64,000 nt of DNA from Streptomyces sp. WMMB303 (GTDB lineage Bacteria; Actinomycetota; Actinomycetes; Streptomycetales; Streptomycetaceae): the NCBI RefSeq assembly GCF_029351045.1, contig NZ_JARKIN010000001.1, positions 3,146,001 through 3,210,000 of the forward strand. The letters run 5' to 3'. How positions within the stretch are numbered: the first letter of the stretch is position 1; every line of letters begins with the position of its first letter. The notes beneath the pieces were generated by a model, which worked only from the letters and a program-made list of their open reading frames with translations, ran no database searches and was not told the DNA's origin. The translations under genes were made by a program, and so were the position numbers. Of this stretch, positions 1 to 9,885 are shown one piece after another.

Positions 1-706
1 CACCGAGGACGTAGACCTCGCCCAGCTCCTCCGCCGAGTGCACCTTCGTCCAGTGGAAGCCGACCAGCTTCCCGTCCCGCTCGGCGAGGAAGAAACCGAC
101 CGGGTCGAACCAGGGCTCGGCCTTCCGGTCGTCGAGATCGCGCCGGGTGAGGGTGCCCTGCTCGGGATGGTGCGCGAAAGCGGCGGCGTTCAGCGCCAGC
201 CAGGCCGCGTCGTCCTCGCCGGGCCGGAAGGCCCGTACGGTCACCCCGTCCGGCAGCACCGGATCGGGCAGCTCCAGTCCGGCCAGCGGGCGCCGCAGCT
301 GGCGCAGCTCACGGAAGAGGGTCATCCCCAGGCTCTGCGCCAAGTGCCGCGCCGCGGGATGGCCGCCGTGCGCCCAGACCCGCAGCCGCCGCCCGGACTG
401 CTCCAGCAGGGCCTGCCCCAGCCTGCGGCCGTAGCCGTTGCCGCGGCGTGTGGGTGCGACGACGAGCTCCCCGGCCGGAGCCTCCACCGGGTCGGTGTCC
501 TCCAACTGCGCGTAGCCGGACAGCGCGCCGTCGCCGCCGCGCAGCAGCAGATGGCGCACACCCGGGCGGGAGCCGCCGCGCAGCTGCAGCCTGCCCTGTT
601 CGGAGACGGCCGGCTGGCCGTCCTCCCGCGCCGCGGCGTCGATCAGCGCCTGGACCTCCCGCACGTCGTCCGCGGACACCTCGTCCACAACATCCACGTC
701 ACTCAT
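1..706 (-). CDS. mshD: Mycothiol synthase (3' end outside window)
   Basis: Last enzyme of mycothiol synthesis: it acetylates the cysteinyl amine of Cys-GlcN-inositol with acetyl-CoA, in the cytoplasm. The reading frame starts at ATG 704-706 and runs off the left edge after about 235 codons. The frame shows an N-terminal GNAT half with an acetyl-CoA loop (VVAPTRRGNGYGRRLGQAL) and the start of the second GNAT half (FAHHPEQGTLTRRDL, then WFDPVGFFLAE). The tandem-GNAT layout and the HPEQG/WFDP pattern are typical of MshD, usually about 300 aa. It lies 66 bp downstream of the histidine kinase gene on the same strand. The active N-terminal acetyl-CoA site of the family is in the C-terminal part, only partly visible here. 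Confidence 0.93.
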   Translation of the reverse strand, partial: MSDVDVVDEVSADDVREVQALIDAAAREDGQPAVSEQGRLQLRGGSRPGVRHLLLRGGDGALSGYAQLEDTDPVEAPAGELVVAPTRRGNGYGRRLGQALLEQSGRRLRVWAHGGHPAARHLAQSLGMTLFRELRQLRRPLAGLELPDPVLPDGVTVRAFRPGEDDAAWLALNAAAFAHHPEQGTLTRRDLDDRKAEPWFDPVGFFLAERDGKLVGFHWTKVHSAEELGEVYVLG

Positions 707-772
707 GGAGACGACCCTACGGCGGAACACGCGGGAGTGGACCGCCCGTCGCTCTCCCGACCGCGAACGCAC

Positions 773-2308
773 TCAGCCGGGCTGTTCGGACGGTGGCGGG
801 GTGGGGGCACCGGGCAGCCGCAACACCGCCTCGGTCCCCGGACCGCCGTCCGCGGGGGGCTGGAGCCGCACGTCGCCGCCGCTCTGCCGCACCGTGCGGG
901 CCACGATCGACAGCCCGAGGCCGGAACCGGGCAGGCTCCGCGCCGAGGGGGAGCGCCAGAAGCGGTCGAAGACGTGCGGGATCTCCTCGGCCGGAACGCC
1001 GGGCCCCCGGTCGCGGACGGTCAGCACCCCGTCCCGCAGCACGACGTGCACGCTGCCGCCCGCCGGGCTGAACTTGAGCGCGTTGTCCAGCAGGTTGACC
1101 ACCGAACGCTCCAACGCCGCCGCGTCGGCCCGTACCCACCAGGGGGCGAGGTCGGTCGTCAGCGTCAGCCGCGGCCCCCGCGGCCGGGCCCGCTCAACGG
1201 CGCGCTCCACGATCTCGTGCAGCCCGACCACCGAGGCCCGGGGCGGGGCAGCGGAACCGCCCGGCCCACCGGGGGCGTCGGCGCCGCCCGGATCGGCGCC
1301 CGTTCCCTCCGCGGCGTGCGGTACCGCCTGCGGGCGGGAGAGCTCCTGGAGGTCGCCGATCAGCTCGGCCAGCTCGGCCATCTGCGCCTGTACCGAGGAG
1401 AGCAGCTCCCTGCGGTCCTCCTCGGGCAGCGCCCGCCCGGTCTCCTCGCTGCGGACCAGCAGGTCGATGTTGGTGCGCAGCGAGGTGAGCGGGGTGCGCA
1501 GTTCGTGCCCGGCGTCGGCGATGAGTTGCTGCTGGAGCTCGCGCGAGGAGGCCAGCGCCTCGGTCATGGCGTTGAAGGACCGGGACAGCCGGGCGATCTC
1601 GTCGTGCCCGTCGACCGGGATGCGCACCGCCAGGTCCTCGGTCCGGGCGATGTGCTCCACGGCCCCGGTGAGCCGGTCCACGGGTCGCAGCCCGGCGCGG
1701 GCCAGCGCGACGCCGGCGCCCGCCGCGCCCAGCACGCCCGCACCGCCCACCAGGGTGAGGATCAGTGCGAGCTTGCGCAGCGACTCCTGGAGCTCGGCCA
1801 TCGGCCGCGCCACCGACACCGCCAGCCCGGTGCCCGCGACCGACGTGGTGCGGACCCGGTACTCGGTGCCGTCCGCGGCTCGGGCCGTGTGCAGGGCCTC
1901 GCCGTGGCGCTGTTCGGCCACCCGCACGTCGGCGTCGGTGACGTCCAGCTTCCTGCCGACGATCACACAGTTCCCGCCGGACGGGTCCACGACCTGCACG
2001 GTGGCGCCGAAGGGGTTGGGCGCCGGCTGGTCGGGCGGGGTGCACTGGCCGGACTGCACCCGGTCGACGACGGCACCGGGCGCCACGGAGCTCTCCCGCA
2101 GCGAGTCGTCCAGCGAGTTGAGCAACTGGGCGCGCACCAGGAACCAGCAGGCCAGCGCGCACGCGGCGACCGCCAGCGCCACCGTCGTCGCGGCCAGCAG
2201 CGCCAGCCGGCCGCGCAGCGGCATCGAGATCGCGCGGGCGCCGCCGCGCCGCAGCCGGAAGAGTGCGGTGCGGACACCGCGCCCCGCGGGGTCGGAGCCG
2301 AGGCTCAC
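773..2308 (-). CDS. Sensor histidine kinase, MprB-like
   Basis: Membrane sensor kinase, 511 aa. Visible order: TM1 about residues 33-58, an extracytoplasmic sensor region of about 115 residues, TM2 about 178-203, a HAMP linker, HisKA with the phospho-acceptor His near 268 (AGHELRTPL), then HATPase_c with an N box ([10 protein letters not shown]) and G boxes ([16 protein letters not shown]). A Pro/Gly/Ala-rich insertion sits between HisKA and HATPase. The start is GTG at 2306-2308; its GTGA overlaps the TGA stop of the response regulator, so the pair is translationally coupled. Together with the HtrA-type protease gene upstream it resembles the mycobacterial mprA-mprB-pepD envelope-stress locus; that functional parallel is inferred. 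Confidence 0.9.
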   Translation of the reverse strand: MSLGSDPAGRGVRTALFRLRRGGARAISMPLRGRLALLAATTVALAVAACALACWFLVRAQLLNSLDDSLRESSVAPGAVVDRVQSGQCTPPDQPAPNPFGATVQVVDPSGGNCVIVGRKLDVTDADVRVAEQRHGEALHTARAADGTEYRVRTTSVAGTGLAVSVARPMAELQESLRKLALILTLVGGAGVLGAAGAGVALARAGLRPVDRLTGAVEHIARTEDLAVRIPVDGHDEIARLSRSFNAMTEALASSRELQQQLIADAGHELRTPLTSLRTNIDLLVRSEETGRALPEEDRRELLSSVQAQMAELAELIGDLQELSRPQAVPHAAEGTGADPGGADAPGGPGGSAAPPRASVVGLHEIVERAVERARPRGPRLTLTTDLAPWWVRADAAALERSVVNLLDNALKFSPAGGSVHVVLRDGVLTVRDRGPGVPAEEIPHVFDRFWRSPSARSLPGSGLGLSIVARTVRQSGGDVRLQPPADGGPGTEAVLRLPGAPTPPPSEQPG

Positions 2309-3120
2309 GTGTCGTCCCGCAGCACATAGCCCACGCCGCGCACCGTGTGCACCAGCCGGGGTTCGCCGCCCGCCTCGGTCTTGCGCCGCAGATACATCAC
2401 GTACACGTCCAGCGAGTTGGACGAGGGCTCGAAGTCGAAGCCCCAGACGGCCTTGAGGATCTGCTCCCGGGTGAGCACCTGCCGCGGGTGGGCGAGGAAC
2501 ATCTCCAGCAGCGTGTACTCGGTGCGGGTCAGCTCCACCGGCCGCCCGCCCCGGGTCACCTCGCGGGTGAGCAGGTCCATCCGCAGATCGGCGAAGGCCA
2601 GCGTCTCGGGCTCCTCCGCGGCCTCCGCCTGCGCCTGGGCGCGCGCGTAGGAGCTGCGCCGCAGCAGCGCCCGGACGCGGGCGAGGAGTTCGTCCAGTTC
2701 GAAGGGTTTGACGAGGTAGTCGTCGGCGCCCGCGTCCAGCCCGGTGACCCGGTCGCCGACGGTGTCGCGCGCGGTCAGCATCAGCACCGGCACCCGCTGC
2801 CCCGCGGCCCGCAGCCGGCGCGCGGCGGTGAGCCCGTCCATGCGGGGCATCAGCACATCGAGGACGACGAGGTCCGGCTGGTGCTCGGCCACCTTCTCCA
2901 GGGCCTCGGCCCCGTCGGCGGCGAGCCGGGTCGCGTACCCCTCGAAGCTCAGGCTGCGGCGGAGCGCGTCCCGCACCGCGGGCTCGTCGTCGACGACGAG
3001 GACGGTCTGCTTCCCGGCGGCGTTGCCGGACGCGGGGGCCGACGGAGAGGGCTCCGCCCCCGAGGAGGGTGGAGGCGGCGGGGACGGCTCGGGCGGCGGG
3101 GGCGGGGTGTCGGAGGGCAT
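2305..3120 (-). CDS. OmpR-family response regulator, MprA-like
   Basis: DNA-binding response regulator, 271 aa. A Pro/Ser-rich leader of about 35 residues precedes the receiver domain: acidic pair DDE near 44-46, phospho-acceptor Asp near 88 in VVLDVLMP, Lys in [11 protein letters not shown] linker leads to a C-terminal winged helix ([16 protein letters not shown], then [23 protein letters not shown]). ATG 3118-3120 was chosen because the upstream part of the open frame is Arg-rich and lies over the protease gene's end. The gene sits 50 bp after the protease gene and overlaps the kinase gene by 4 bp. Target genes cannot be read from the sequence; the adjacent protease is the obvious candidate. 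Confidence 0.9.
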   Translation of the reverse strand: MPSDTPPPPPEPSPPPPPSSGAEPSPSAPASGNAAGKQTVLVVDDEPAVRDALRRSLSFEGYATRLAADGAEALEKVAEHQPDLVVLDVLMPRMDGLTAARRLRAAGQRVPVLMLTARDTVGDRVTGLDAGADDYLVKPFELDELLARVRALLRRSSYARAQAQAEAAEEPETLAFADLRMDLLTREVTRGGRPVELTRTEYTLLEMFLAHPRQVLTREQILKAVWGFDFEPSSNSLDVYVMYLRRKTEAGGEPRLVHTVRGVGYVLRDDT

Positions 3121-3170
3121 GGCTCCCAGCTTGGCACCGTCCCGGCCGCCCAGCAGGTCACGCAGCGCCC

Positions 3171-4394
3171 TCACGCACCCCCCTGCCGGAGCGCGTCCAG
3201 GTCCTTCTTGACGTCGTCGACGGGGATGGCGAAGCCCAGACCGACGCTGCCGGCACTGGCCTGGGAGGTCTGGCCCTGCCCCGAACCGGACGAGAAGATG
3301 GCCGAGTTGATGCCGATGACCTGGCCGGCCATGTTGAACAGCGGACCGCCGGAGTTGCCCGGGTTGAGGGACGCGTCGGTCTGGATGGCCTTGTAGGTGG
3401 TCGTCTCGCCCTGGACGCCGCCGTTGTACTGGCCGCCGTCGAACTCGAACGGCCACTCCTGGCCGCCGCTGCCGCCGCCGTTCCCTCCCGGCAGCCCCCG
3501 CTGTCCGCCGTCCTCCTTGGGGACCTTCACCTCGCGGTCCTTGGCGGAGACGATGCCGCTGGTCACCGTTCCGGACAGGCCCTCGGGCGAGCCGATGGCG
3601 ACGACCTGGTCGCCGACCCCGACCGCCCCGGAGTCGCCGAGCCGAGCGGGCTGGAGGTCGTCCTGCCCGGCCACCTCCAGCAGCGCCAGGTCCTTGTCCG
3701 GGTCGGTCCCCACGACCTCGGCGTCCGCCGTTCTGCCGCTGTTGAAGGAGACCTTCACGGTGTCGGCGCCGGAGACGACGTGGTTGTTGGTGATGATCTG
3801 ACCGCCCTTGGTGATGACGACGCCGGAACCGGTCGACTCCCCCGAACCGCTGGTCGCCTTGATCTCCACCACGCTGTCCTGGACGCTGCGCACCACATCG
3901 GAGACCACACCCTTCGCCGTCGCGTTGCTGCCGCCGACCGCGGGCGCCGCGGAACTCGTCCCGCCGTGCCCGCCGAGCAGCCGCTCCATGCCGAAGGCGG
4001 TCCCTCCGCCGATCACGGCCGCTGCCACGGCGACCGCCGTCAGCAGCGCCGCGGGCTGCCGCATCCGGCGGCGGTGCGGGCGCCCGGACCCGGCCTCGGA
4101 GGCCGCACCCTCGGCACCGCCCGCACCGGGCTCCGCCGGGCCACCCGACGCGCCGGGGGCGCCGGACCCCGCGGCGAAGGCGGCCTGCGGCGGCGCGGCC
4201 GGGGGCGGCGGTACGGCTCCGAAAGGCGCCTGCGACTGCTGCCCGGCCCGGTGCGGATACCCCGGGTGCGGGCTCTGCGGGGGCCGGGTGCCGTGCGCCT
4301 CGGAGGGTGCCTGCGGGGGCTGGGTGCCGTACGGGGGCTCGCCACCCTGAGGGCCGTACGTGCCGTGCGGGGTCTGCCGCTCGAAGTTGTCCAT
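3171..4394 (-). CDS. Membrane-anchored HtrA/PepD-type serine protease without PDZ domain
   Basis: Trypsin-like protease acting outside the membrane, 407 aa from ATG 4394 (an in-frame TTG at 4415 is an alternative start). A Pro/Gly/Gln/Tyr-rich cytoplasmic region of about 115 residues is followed by one TM segment ([15 protein letters not shown]). The protease domain has all three catalytic positions: His in TNNHVVSGA, Asp in [11 protein letters not shown], Ser in [13 protein letters not shown] Gly/Gln-rich loop interrupts the domain before the Ser. The protein ends about 20 residues after the last strand motif GFAIPVDDV, where HtrA proteins usually continue into a PDZ domain; none is present. 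It is first in a run with the two-component genes, which suggests stress-controlled envelope proteolysis. Confidence 0.88.
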   Translation of the reverse strand: MDNFERQTPHGTYGPQGGEPPYGTQPPQAPSEAHGTRPPQSPHPGYPHRAGQQSQAPFGAVPPPPAAPPQAAFAAGSGAPGASGGPAEPGAGGAEGAASEAGSGRPHRRRMRQPAALLTAVAVAAAVIGGGTAFGMERLLGGHGGTSSAAPAVGGSNATAKGVVSDVVRSVQDSVVEIKATSGSGESTGSGVVITKGGQIITNNHVVSGADTVKVSFNSGRTADAEVVGTDPDKDLALLEVAGQDDLQPARLGDSGAVGVGDQVVAIGSPEGLSGTVTSGIVSAKDREVKVPKEDGGQRGLPGGNGGGSGGQEWPFEFDGGQYNGGVQGETTTYKAIQTDASLNPGNSGGPLFNMAGQVIGINSAIFSSGSGQGQTSQASAGSVGLGFAIPVDDVKKDLDALRQGGA

Positions 4395-4495
4395 GCCCTG
4401 AGCGTGCTCCGGCAAGATGAGAGCTCTCTGAGGAGGCGGTGAGAAACCTCCGAGTTCTCGCCCCGCGGGGGCCGTTCGGCCCGCGGGGCCGCGGC

Positions 4496-5545
4496 TCAGG
4501 CCGGATCGCAGCCGCAGGAGCGGCGGATCACCAGTCCGGACGGGAACTGCCGGACGCGGCCCTTGCTGCCGGGGACGCCGCCGTTGCGCGTCCCGGGGAT
4601 CCGCAGCGAGTCGTCCAGCACCAGGTCGACGGCGGCCTTCGCCATCGCCTCACGGTCCGAGCCGACGGTGGTCAGCGGCGGATCGGTCAGCGCCGCCTCC
4701 TTGACGTCGTCGAACCCCGCGACGGCCAGCTCGCCGGGCACGTCGATGCCCAGCTCACGCGCGGCCCGCAGCACCCCGATGGCCTGGTCGTCGGTGGCGC
4801 AGAACAGCGCCGTCGGACGGTCGGGGCCGCGCAGCAGCTCCAGGGAGCGCTGATAGGTGTCGTACCGGTTGTACGGGGACTGGAAGAGCTGCCCCTCGGT
4901 GGACCTGCCCGCCTCCCGCATGGCCCGCTCCCACCCCACGACGTGGTCGGTGACCGGGTCGCCGAGCACCGGGGTCTCCTCCACGCCGCCGAGGCAGGCC
5001 ACCGCCTCGTGGCCGTGCTCCAGCAGGTGCCGGACGGCCAACTGGGCGCCGCCCACGTCGTCGAGGACGACGGCGACATCGTCGATGGCCTCGGGTCTCC
5101 GGTGCATCAGCACGACGCGCGAGTCCCACGCGTCGATCTCCGCGGCCGCGTGTTCGCTGGGGCCGGAGCTGATGAGGATGAGGCCGGAGACCCGCATACC
5201 GAGGAAGGCGCGCAGATAGTGCACCTCGCGCTCGTCCAGATAGTCCGAGTTGCCGACCAGGACCATCTTTCCGCGCTCGGCCGCGGCACGTTCGACGGCG
5301 TGCGACATCTCCGCGAAGAACGGCTGGCGGGCGTCCGGGACGATCAGCCCTATGAGGTCCGTCCGCCGGGACGCCATGGCCTGGGCCACGCGGTCGGGCC
5401 GGTACCCCAGCTCCTTGATGGCGGCGAGCACCCGCTCCCGGGTCGCCGGGGCGACCGGCCGGGGACCGTTGTTGATCACATAGCTGACAACGGCTGTCGA
5501 GGTCCCCGCCACCCTCGCCACGTCGTCCCGCGTCACCTTGGCCAC
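4496..5545 (-). CDS. LacI-family transcriptional regulator
   Basis: Repressor-type regulator, 349 aa. The N-terminal helix-turn-helix reads [20 protein letters not shown], with the hinge-helix region at [12 protein letters not shown] periplasmic-binding-protein-like sensor domain follows ([14 protein letters not shown], then [18 protein letters not shown]) and the tail RRSCGCD common in actinobacterial members. The effector is probably a sugar or other small metabolite but cannot be named from sequence. It stands alone on the minus strand between the protease gene and glnR, with no sugar transporter next to it. No clear palindromic operator was seen just upstream of its start. Confidence 0.9.
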   Translation of the reverse strand: MAKVTRDDVARVAGTSTAVVSYVINNGPRPVAPATRERVLAAIKELGYRPDRVAQAMASRRTDLIGLIVPDARQPFFAEMSHAVERAAAERGKMVLVGNSDYLDEREVHYLRAFLGMRVSGLILISSGPSEHAAAEIDAWDSRVVLMHRRPEAIDDVAVVLDDVGGAQLAVRHLLEHGHEAVACLGGVEETPVLGDPVTDHVVGWERAMREAGRSTEGQLFQSPYNRYDTYQRSLELLRGPDRPTALFCATDDQAIGVLRAARELGIDVPGELAVAGFDDVKEAALTDPPLTTVGSDREAMAKAAVDLVLDDSLRIPGTRNGGVPGSKGRVRQFPSGLVIRRSCGCDPA

Positions 5546-5645
5546 GCCGAGAGTCTACGCGGGATGAGTCGCCCCGCTCCGCTCCCGTCGTCGCCCTTCG
5601 CACCGGGCCGCGGCCGGGGGCTCCCGCACCGCGGCCGGCGGCTCC

Positions 5646-5719
5646 GTAAGCGGGCTCCCGGGCCCGGCCGGAGGACGGGCTCCCGGGCCCGGCCGTAAGC
5701 GGGCTCCCGGCCCGGCCGG
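5646..5719. repeat. GC-rich imperfect tandem repeat, about 25 bp x 3
   Basis: Three imperfect units sharing the core CGGGCTCCCGGGCCCGGCCG lie between the lacI-type gene and the 3' end of glnR; the third unit has lost a few bases. Each unit contains palindromic CCCGGGCCCGG, so the stretch can also fold and may act as the glnR terminator. Confidence 0.6.
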
Positions 5720-5762
5720 AGGGCTCCGTACCAGCCCCTCCGGCCGTCGTGGCCCTCGGCGG

Positions 5763-6545
5763 TCAGTCGCCGCCGCGCCGGGACGAGGACGCCGCCTCGC
5801 GGGTCACGCGCTCCGCCGCGTCCGCGACGGACCCGGCACCGGAGGCGGGCTCCGCGGCGGGCGGGGCCTCCGCCTTCTCCGGCGAGACGAAGCGGTACCC
5901 GACGTTGCGGACCGTCCCGATCAGGGCCTCGTGCTCCGGCCCCAGCTTGGCGCGCAGCCGCCGGACATGGACATCGACGGTGCGGGTGCCGCCGAAGTAG
6001 TCGTAGCCCCACACCTCCTGGAGGAGCTGGGCGCGGGTGAACACCCGGCCCGGATGCTGGGCGAGGAACTTCAGCAGCTCGAACTCCTTGAAGGTCAGGT
6101 CCAGGACCCGGCCCTTCAGCTTCGCGCTGTAGGTCGCCTCGTCGACCGACAGGTCCCCGTTGCGGATCTCCATCGGGCTGTCGTCCGCGGTGAGCTGGCA
6201 GCGGCCGGTCGCCAGCCGCAGCCGGGCCTCCACCTCGGCGGGTCCCGCGGTCTCCAGCAGGACGTCGTCCACCCCCCACTCAGCCGTGACGGCGGCGAGC
6301 CCGCCCTCCGTCACGATCAGCATCAGCGGGCAGCCGGGTCCGGTGGAGCGCAGGAGCTGGCACAGGGAGCGCACCTGCGGCAGGTCGCGCCGGCCGTCGA
6401 CGAGGATCACGTCGGCGGACGGCGCGTCCACCAGCGCGGGTCCCTCGGCGGGGGCGACGCGCACGTTGTGCAGGAGGAGCCCCAGCGCGGGCAGCACCTC
6501 CGAAGAGGGCTGGAGTGCGTTGGTGAGGAGCAGCAGTGAACTCAT
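5763..6545 (-). CDS. glnR: GlnR, OmpR-type orphan nitrogen regulator
   Basis: Global regulator of nitrogen assimilation genes (glutamine synthetase, ammonium and nitrate uptake), 260 aa. The N-terminal receiver-like domain ([32 protein letters not shown]) lacks the usual acidic cluster of a phosphorylated receiver. Known GlnR proteins work as dimers without a dedicated kinase. The C-terminal winged helix is complete: [53 protein letters not shown] 6543-6545 is chosen because the longer in-frame extension upstream is unlike the family. An Ala/Ser-rich tail follows the DNA-binding domain. No kinase gene is adjacent, as expected for an orphan regulator. Confidence 0.93.
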   Translation of the reverse strand: MSSLLLLTNALQPSSEVLPALGLLLHNVRVAPAEGPALVDAPSADVILVDGRRDLPQVRSLCQLLRSTGPGCPLMLIVTEGGLAAVTAEWGVDDVLLETAGPAEVEARLRLATGRCQLTADDSPMEIRNGDLSVDEATYSAKLKGRVLDLTFKEFELLKFLAQHPGRVFTRAQLLQEVWGYDYFGGTRTVDVHVRRLRAKLGPEHEALIGTVRNVGYRFVSPEKAEAPPAAEPASGAGSVADAAERVTREAASSSRRGGD

Positions 6546-6847
6546 GCGGTGACGCCCTCCCTCGGTGCGAGGGCCCACGTGGGACGGGGTCGGTGCGCTT
6601 TCGAACGGCCTCGGTTCCGGTCTCGGTTCTGCACGGTTCGCTTGCCCATGACGTCGATTTCCCTCCTGGCGCCCTGCGCCGGGGGCGCCACCCGGGGCGG
6701 TGCCCGGGGGAATATGGCGGCACTGCTTCGTACGGCACTGCCCGAGGGCCGGGCCGCGGACCTGTCCCACCGGCCACGACCCCCAGAAAGCACAAAAGGA
6801 CCCGGGGGCGACGCTGCCCGGATCCTGCTTGCCAGCAGAATACCCGC

Positions 6848-7957
6848 ATGAGAGTCGGAGCGGCATGTGACATCGCTCGCGCCCCCCGCCAGGGCGTTAC
6901 GCAGCGTACTGACACTGCGGCGGTACGGAAGGACCTGCGGACCGCCGACGGAGTCCGGATCGAGGCCCGCTACGAGCCGTACGCCGGCCCCGCCACCGGC
7001 TCCGGAACCGCCGGGGACCCGGGCGCGATCGTGCTGGCGCACGGCTTCACCGGTGCCCTGGACCGGCCCGCGGTGCGCCGCGCGGCGACCGCGTTCACCG
7101 CGCACGCAGCCGTGGTGACCTTCTCCTTCCGGGGCCACGGCCGGTCGGGCGGGCGCTCGACGGTGGGGGACCGGGAAGTGCTGGACCTGGCCGCCGCGGT
7201 GGCGTGGGCGCGCGCGCAGGGGCACCGCACGGTGGCGACCGTCGGCTTCTCGATGGGCGGTTCGGTCGTCCTGCGCCACGCGGCCCTGTACCGCGCTGAG
7301 TACAGTCAGGATCACACAGAGTCAATTTTCGATTCTGTGGTGCACAGGGGGCGCACAGACGGGCGCACGGCTGACCAGGCGGGCGCGCGGGATGCCGTCG
7401 GCGCTGTGCCACCCGCCCCTGCCGCCGCATCCGCTTCCGCCGCCGCCCACGCGGACGCCGTGGTCGCCGTCAGCGCGCCCGCCCGCTGGTACTACCGCGG
7501 CACGCCACCGATGCGGCGGCTGCACTGGGCGATCCAGCACCCGCTCGGCCGGCTCGTCTCCCGCTACGGACTCCGCACCCGCGTCCACCACCGGGACTGG
7601 GACCCCGTGCCGCTCCCGCCCGTCGCCGCCGTCCCGCGCATCGCCCCGGTCCCGCTGCTGGTCGTGCACGGCGACCAGGACCCGTACTTCCCCGTCGACC
7701 ACCCGCTCTCGCTCGCCGAGGCAGCGGACCCGGAAGCCTGCGAACTGTGGCTGCGGCCCGGTTTCGGACACGCCGAGAACGCCGCGGACGCCGCGCTGTT
7801 GGACCGGATCGGCACCTGGGCGGCCACCCGGCTACACGCACCCGCCGCGAGGCCGCATCATGGGAGCCGCGACCCACACGCCCCGCGGGCCGCCGGAAGC
7901 ACGCCGGGACACGCCCCGGGACCGGCACCGGACGCCACCGAGGGCACGGACGGCTGA
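6848..7957 (+). CDS. Alpha/beta-fold hydrolase with an internal insertion
   Basis: Predicted cytoplasmic hydrolase, 369 aa from ATG 6848. Conserved parts: oxyanion-hole HGFTG, nucleophile elbow GFSMGGS, acid in [10 protein letters not shown], His in FGHAENAAD. Between the nucleophile helix (RHAALYR) and the next strand ([17 protein letters not shown]) there are about 55 extra residues of low-complexity sequence. Their DNA begins with an unusually AT-rich stretch holding a hairpin at 7315-7339. The frame stays open, so the gene is probably intact with a disordered loop. Substrate unknown. It is divergent from glnR and lies 14 bp before the MoaD-like gene. Confidence 0.8.
   Translation: MRVGAACDIARAPRQGVTQRTDTAAVRKDLRTADGVRIEARYEPYAGPATGSGTAGDPGAIVLAHGFTGALDRPAVRRAATAFTAHAAVVTFSFRGHGRSGGRSTVGDREVLDLAAAVAWARAQGHRTVATVGFSMGGSVVLRHAALYRAEYSQDHTESIFDSVVHRGRTDGRTADQAGARDAVGAVPPAPAAASASAAAHADAVVAVSAPARWYYRGTPPMRRLHWAIQHPLGRLVSRYGLRTRVHHRDWDPVPLPPVAAVPRIAPVPLLVVHGDQDPYFPVDHPLSLAEAADPEACELWLRPGFGHAENAADAALLDRIGTWAATRLHAPAARPHHGSRDPHAPRAAGSTPGHAPGPAPDATEGTDG
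7315..7339. repeat. AT-rich inverted repeat inside the hydrolase insertion
   Basis: Arms CACAGAGTC and GATTCTGTG pair with one mismatch around the loop AATTTTC. It sits in the coding frame, at the start of the low-complexity insertion, in the only AT-rich patch of the gene. Confidence 0.55.
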
Positions 7958-7971
7958 GAGGGACCCCAACC

Positions 7972-8238
7972 ATGGCCAGCGGCACGATCCGCTACTGGGC
8001 GGCGGCGAAGGCCGCGGCAGGCACCGCCGAGGAACCGTACGAGGCCGGCACCCTCGCGGACGCGCTCCGGAGCGCCCGCGAGACGCACGCCGGGCGGCCC
8101 GAGTTCGCCCGCGTGCTGCTGCGCTGCTCCTTCCTGGTCGACGGCGACCCGGTCGGCGCCCGCGCCCACGACGCCGTCCAGCTCAGCGAAGGCGGCACCG
8201 TCGAGGTCCTCCCCCCGTTCGCGGGAGGCGCCCGATGA
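7972..8238 (+). CDS. MoaD/ThiS-family protein
   Basis: Small beta-grasp protein, 88 aa, related to the sulfur carriers of molybdopterin and thiamine synthesis. The frame shows the family layout: TIRYWAAAKAAAG at the start, a middle region, then a C-terminal VEVLPPFAGGAR. True carriers end exactly in Gly-Gly, whose carboxyl is charged with sulfur; here two residues follow GG, so it may need trimming or may not be a carrier. ATG 7972 follows AGAGGGACC. Its stop overlaps the start of the next gene (ATGA), so the two are coupled. Confidence 0.72.
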   Translation: MASGTIRYWAAAKAAAGTAEEPYEAGTLADALRSARETHAGRPEFARVLLRCSFLVDGDPVGARAHDAVQLSEGGTVEVLPPFAGGAR

Positions 8239-9761
8239 GCGACGGCCGCCCCGAGGAGCCCTACGGCGGTACGTACGACGCGTACGGCCGGCCCGTACCG
8301 CCCGACCCGTACCGTCCGCTGCCCCCGCACACGCCCCGGCCGGGCGCCGCACCCCCGCACGCCGCCGGCCCCGGGCACGGCGGGCCGGCACCGTACGCCG
8401 AGGACCCGTACGTCCAGGACCCGTATGCCCCGGGCCCGTACGGGACGGGGCCGTACGCCTCCGAGCCGTACGGGCCGTACGGGCCGGACGCACACGGGCA
8501 GCAGGCCGGGTACGGCCCGGAGTACGGCGGGCGCCCCCCGTACGAGGCGACGCACGCGGCTCCGTACGCACAGACGCACGAGCCGACGTACGGACCGCCG
8601 TACGACGTCTCCTACGACGTCTCCTACGACGTGACCTACGAAGTGACCCGGATCGACGGGCCGCAGCCCGGCGGCACCGCGGCCTCCGCCCGGACCGGGA
8701 TCCCTTCGCCAGGGGAGCCCGGGCAGACCGGGGCACTCCCGCACGGGACCCCGTCGGCCCACCAGCCCCTGCCCGCCTCCTCGGGACCGCTCCGGCCCGG
8801 AGGGGCCGGAGCGCCCCTGCCACCGGAAAGCCGCACAGAGCACCAGCCGATGCCACAGCACCAGTTCCAGCCCGCACCGCAGCCCGCACCGCAGCCGGCC
8901 CCGCAGGCCGGATCGCACTCCCACGCCACCTACGCCACCCGGGCCGCCCCGCAGCCGCCCCCGACCCGGCAGGAACCGACGGACCCGCAGGCCCCTGCGG
9001 CACCGGCGGGCACCGGCGGCGCACGGCAGCGGACCGGCTCCCCGATCATCGCGCCGGGGATCAGGCCCGCCGCCGTCACCGCGGTCCTCGCGGCGCTGCT
9101 GGCGGCCACCGCGCCGCTGGGGCACGGGGCGCTCGCGGGCGCACTCGTGCTGCTCCAGGCGCTGACGGCGGCCGGCTGGTACCGGCTCAACGGGATGTGG
9201 CCCGCCCGGCAGGGCATCGCGCTGGCGTTCGTGGCCGGGCTGACGGCCGACGCCGGGCTGCTGCTGACCGACGGCGGAGAGGCGCCGACGGTGCTGCTCG
9301 GTGCGGCGGGCGTGTGGTGCGTCCTGTCCCTGGTGCTGCAGTTGCGCAACAACTCCAGCCCCGACGAGCGCCTCTACGCGCTCACCGCGGGCTTCGCCGC
9401 CATCGGGCTGACGGTGCTGGCCGCCGGGCTGCTTCCGGCCGAGGCCGACGCGGTGACGGCGGGAGCAGCCGCGGTCGCGGTGGCGGCGCTGGCCCGGGCC
9501 GTACCGCTGCCCGGTCCGGTCTCGGTACCGCTCGCGCTGGCGGCCGCGGCGGCCGCCGGGGCCGCGGCGGGGCGGCTGACCGGCGTTGATCCGGTCCCGG
9601 CCGCGCTCATCGGCCTGGGCGCGGGGGTGTGCGCGGTGCTGGGGCTGCGGGTGGCCAGCTACGACTGGCCGTCCCGGTTCGTCCACATGACCGCGGGCGT
9701 CGCCCTCCCCTTGACCCTGGCCGCGCCCGCCGTCCAACTGCTGGGCCGCACTCTGCTCTGA
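8235..9761 (+). CDS. Multi-pass membrane protein with Tyr/Pro/Gly-repeat cytoplasmic region
   Basis: Function not recognised; 508 aa. The first about 270 residues are disordered and built from short DPY/GPY-type repeats (for example EDPYVQDPYAPGPYG), followed by three DVSYDV-like units and a Pro/Gln-rich stretch (QPAPQPAPQPAPQ). From about residue 275 (SPIIAPGIRPAAVTAVLAAL) the protein has six or so hydrophobic segments to the end. The hydrophobic half contains conserved-looking RNNSSPDERLYALTAG. Translation is coupled to the MoaD-like gene by a 4-bp overlap. The repeat region suggests a phase-separating or protein-binding tail; that is inference. Confidence 0.75.
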   Translation: MSDGRPEEPYGGTYDAYGRPVPPDPYRPLPPHTPRPGAAPPHAAGPGHGGPAPYAEDPYVQDPYAPGPYGTGPYASEPYGPYGPDAHGQQAGYGPEYGGRPPYEATHAAPYAQTHEPTYGPPYDVSYDVSYDVTYEVTRIDGPQPGGTAASARTGIPSPGEPGQTGALPHGTPSAHQPLPASSGPLRPGGAGAPLPPESRTEHQPMPQHQFQPAPQPAPQPAPQAGSHSHATYATRAAPQPPPTRQEPTDPQAPAAPAGTGGARQRTGSPIIAPGIRPAAVTAVLAALLAATAPLGHGALAGALVLLQALTAAGWYRLNGMWPARQGIALAFVAGLTADAGLLLTDGGEAPTVLLGAAGVWCVLSLVLQLRNNSSPDERLYALTAGFAAIGLTVLAAGLLPAEADAVTAGAAAVAVAALARAVPLPGPVSVPLALAAAAAAGAAAGRLTGVDPVPAALIGLGAGVCAVLGLRVASYDWPSRFVHMTAGVALPLTLAAPAVQLLGRTLL

Positions 9762-9885
9762 CGACGAACGGCCGCAACGGGAGCCTCATCGTCCCCCCAC
9801 GTCCCTGTCATCTCTCCGTCGACAACGCTCCGAAGCGGGTTACGCTCGCAGCCAGCACGCCGACTCATGGGGGGATACGGACACC

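Noticed and set aside
38..2329. A 763-codon open frame on the plus strand across mshD and the kinase gene
   Set aside because: It is antisense to clear MshD and histidine kinase frames and is Arg/Gly/Pro-rich, a common result of high GC.
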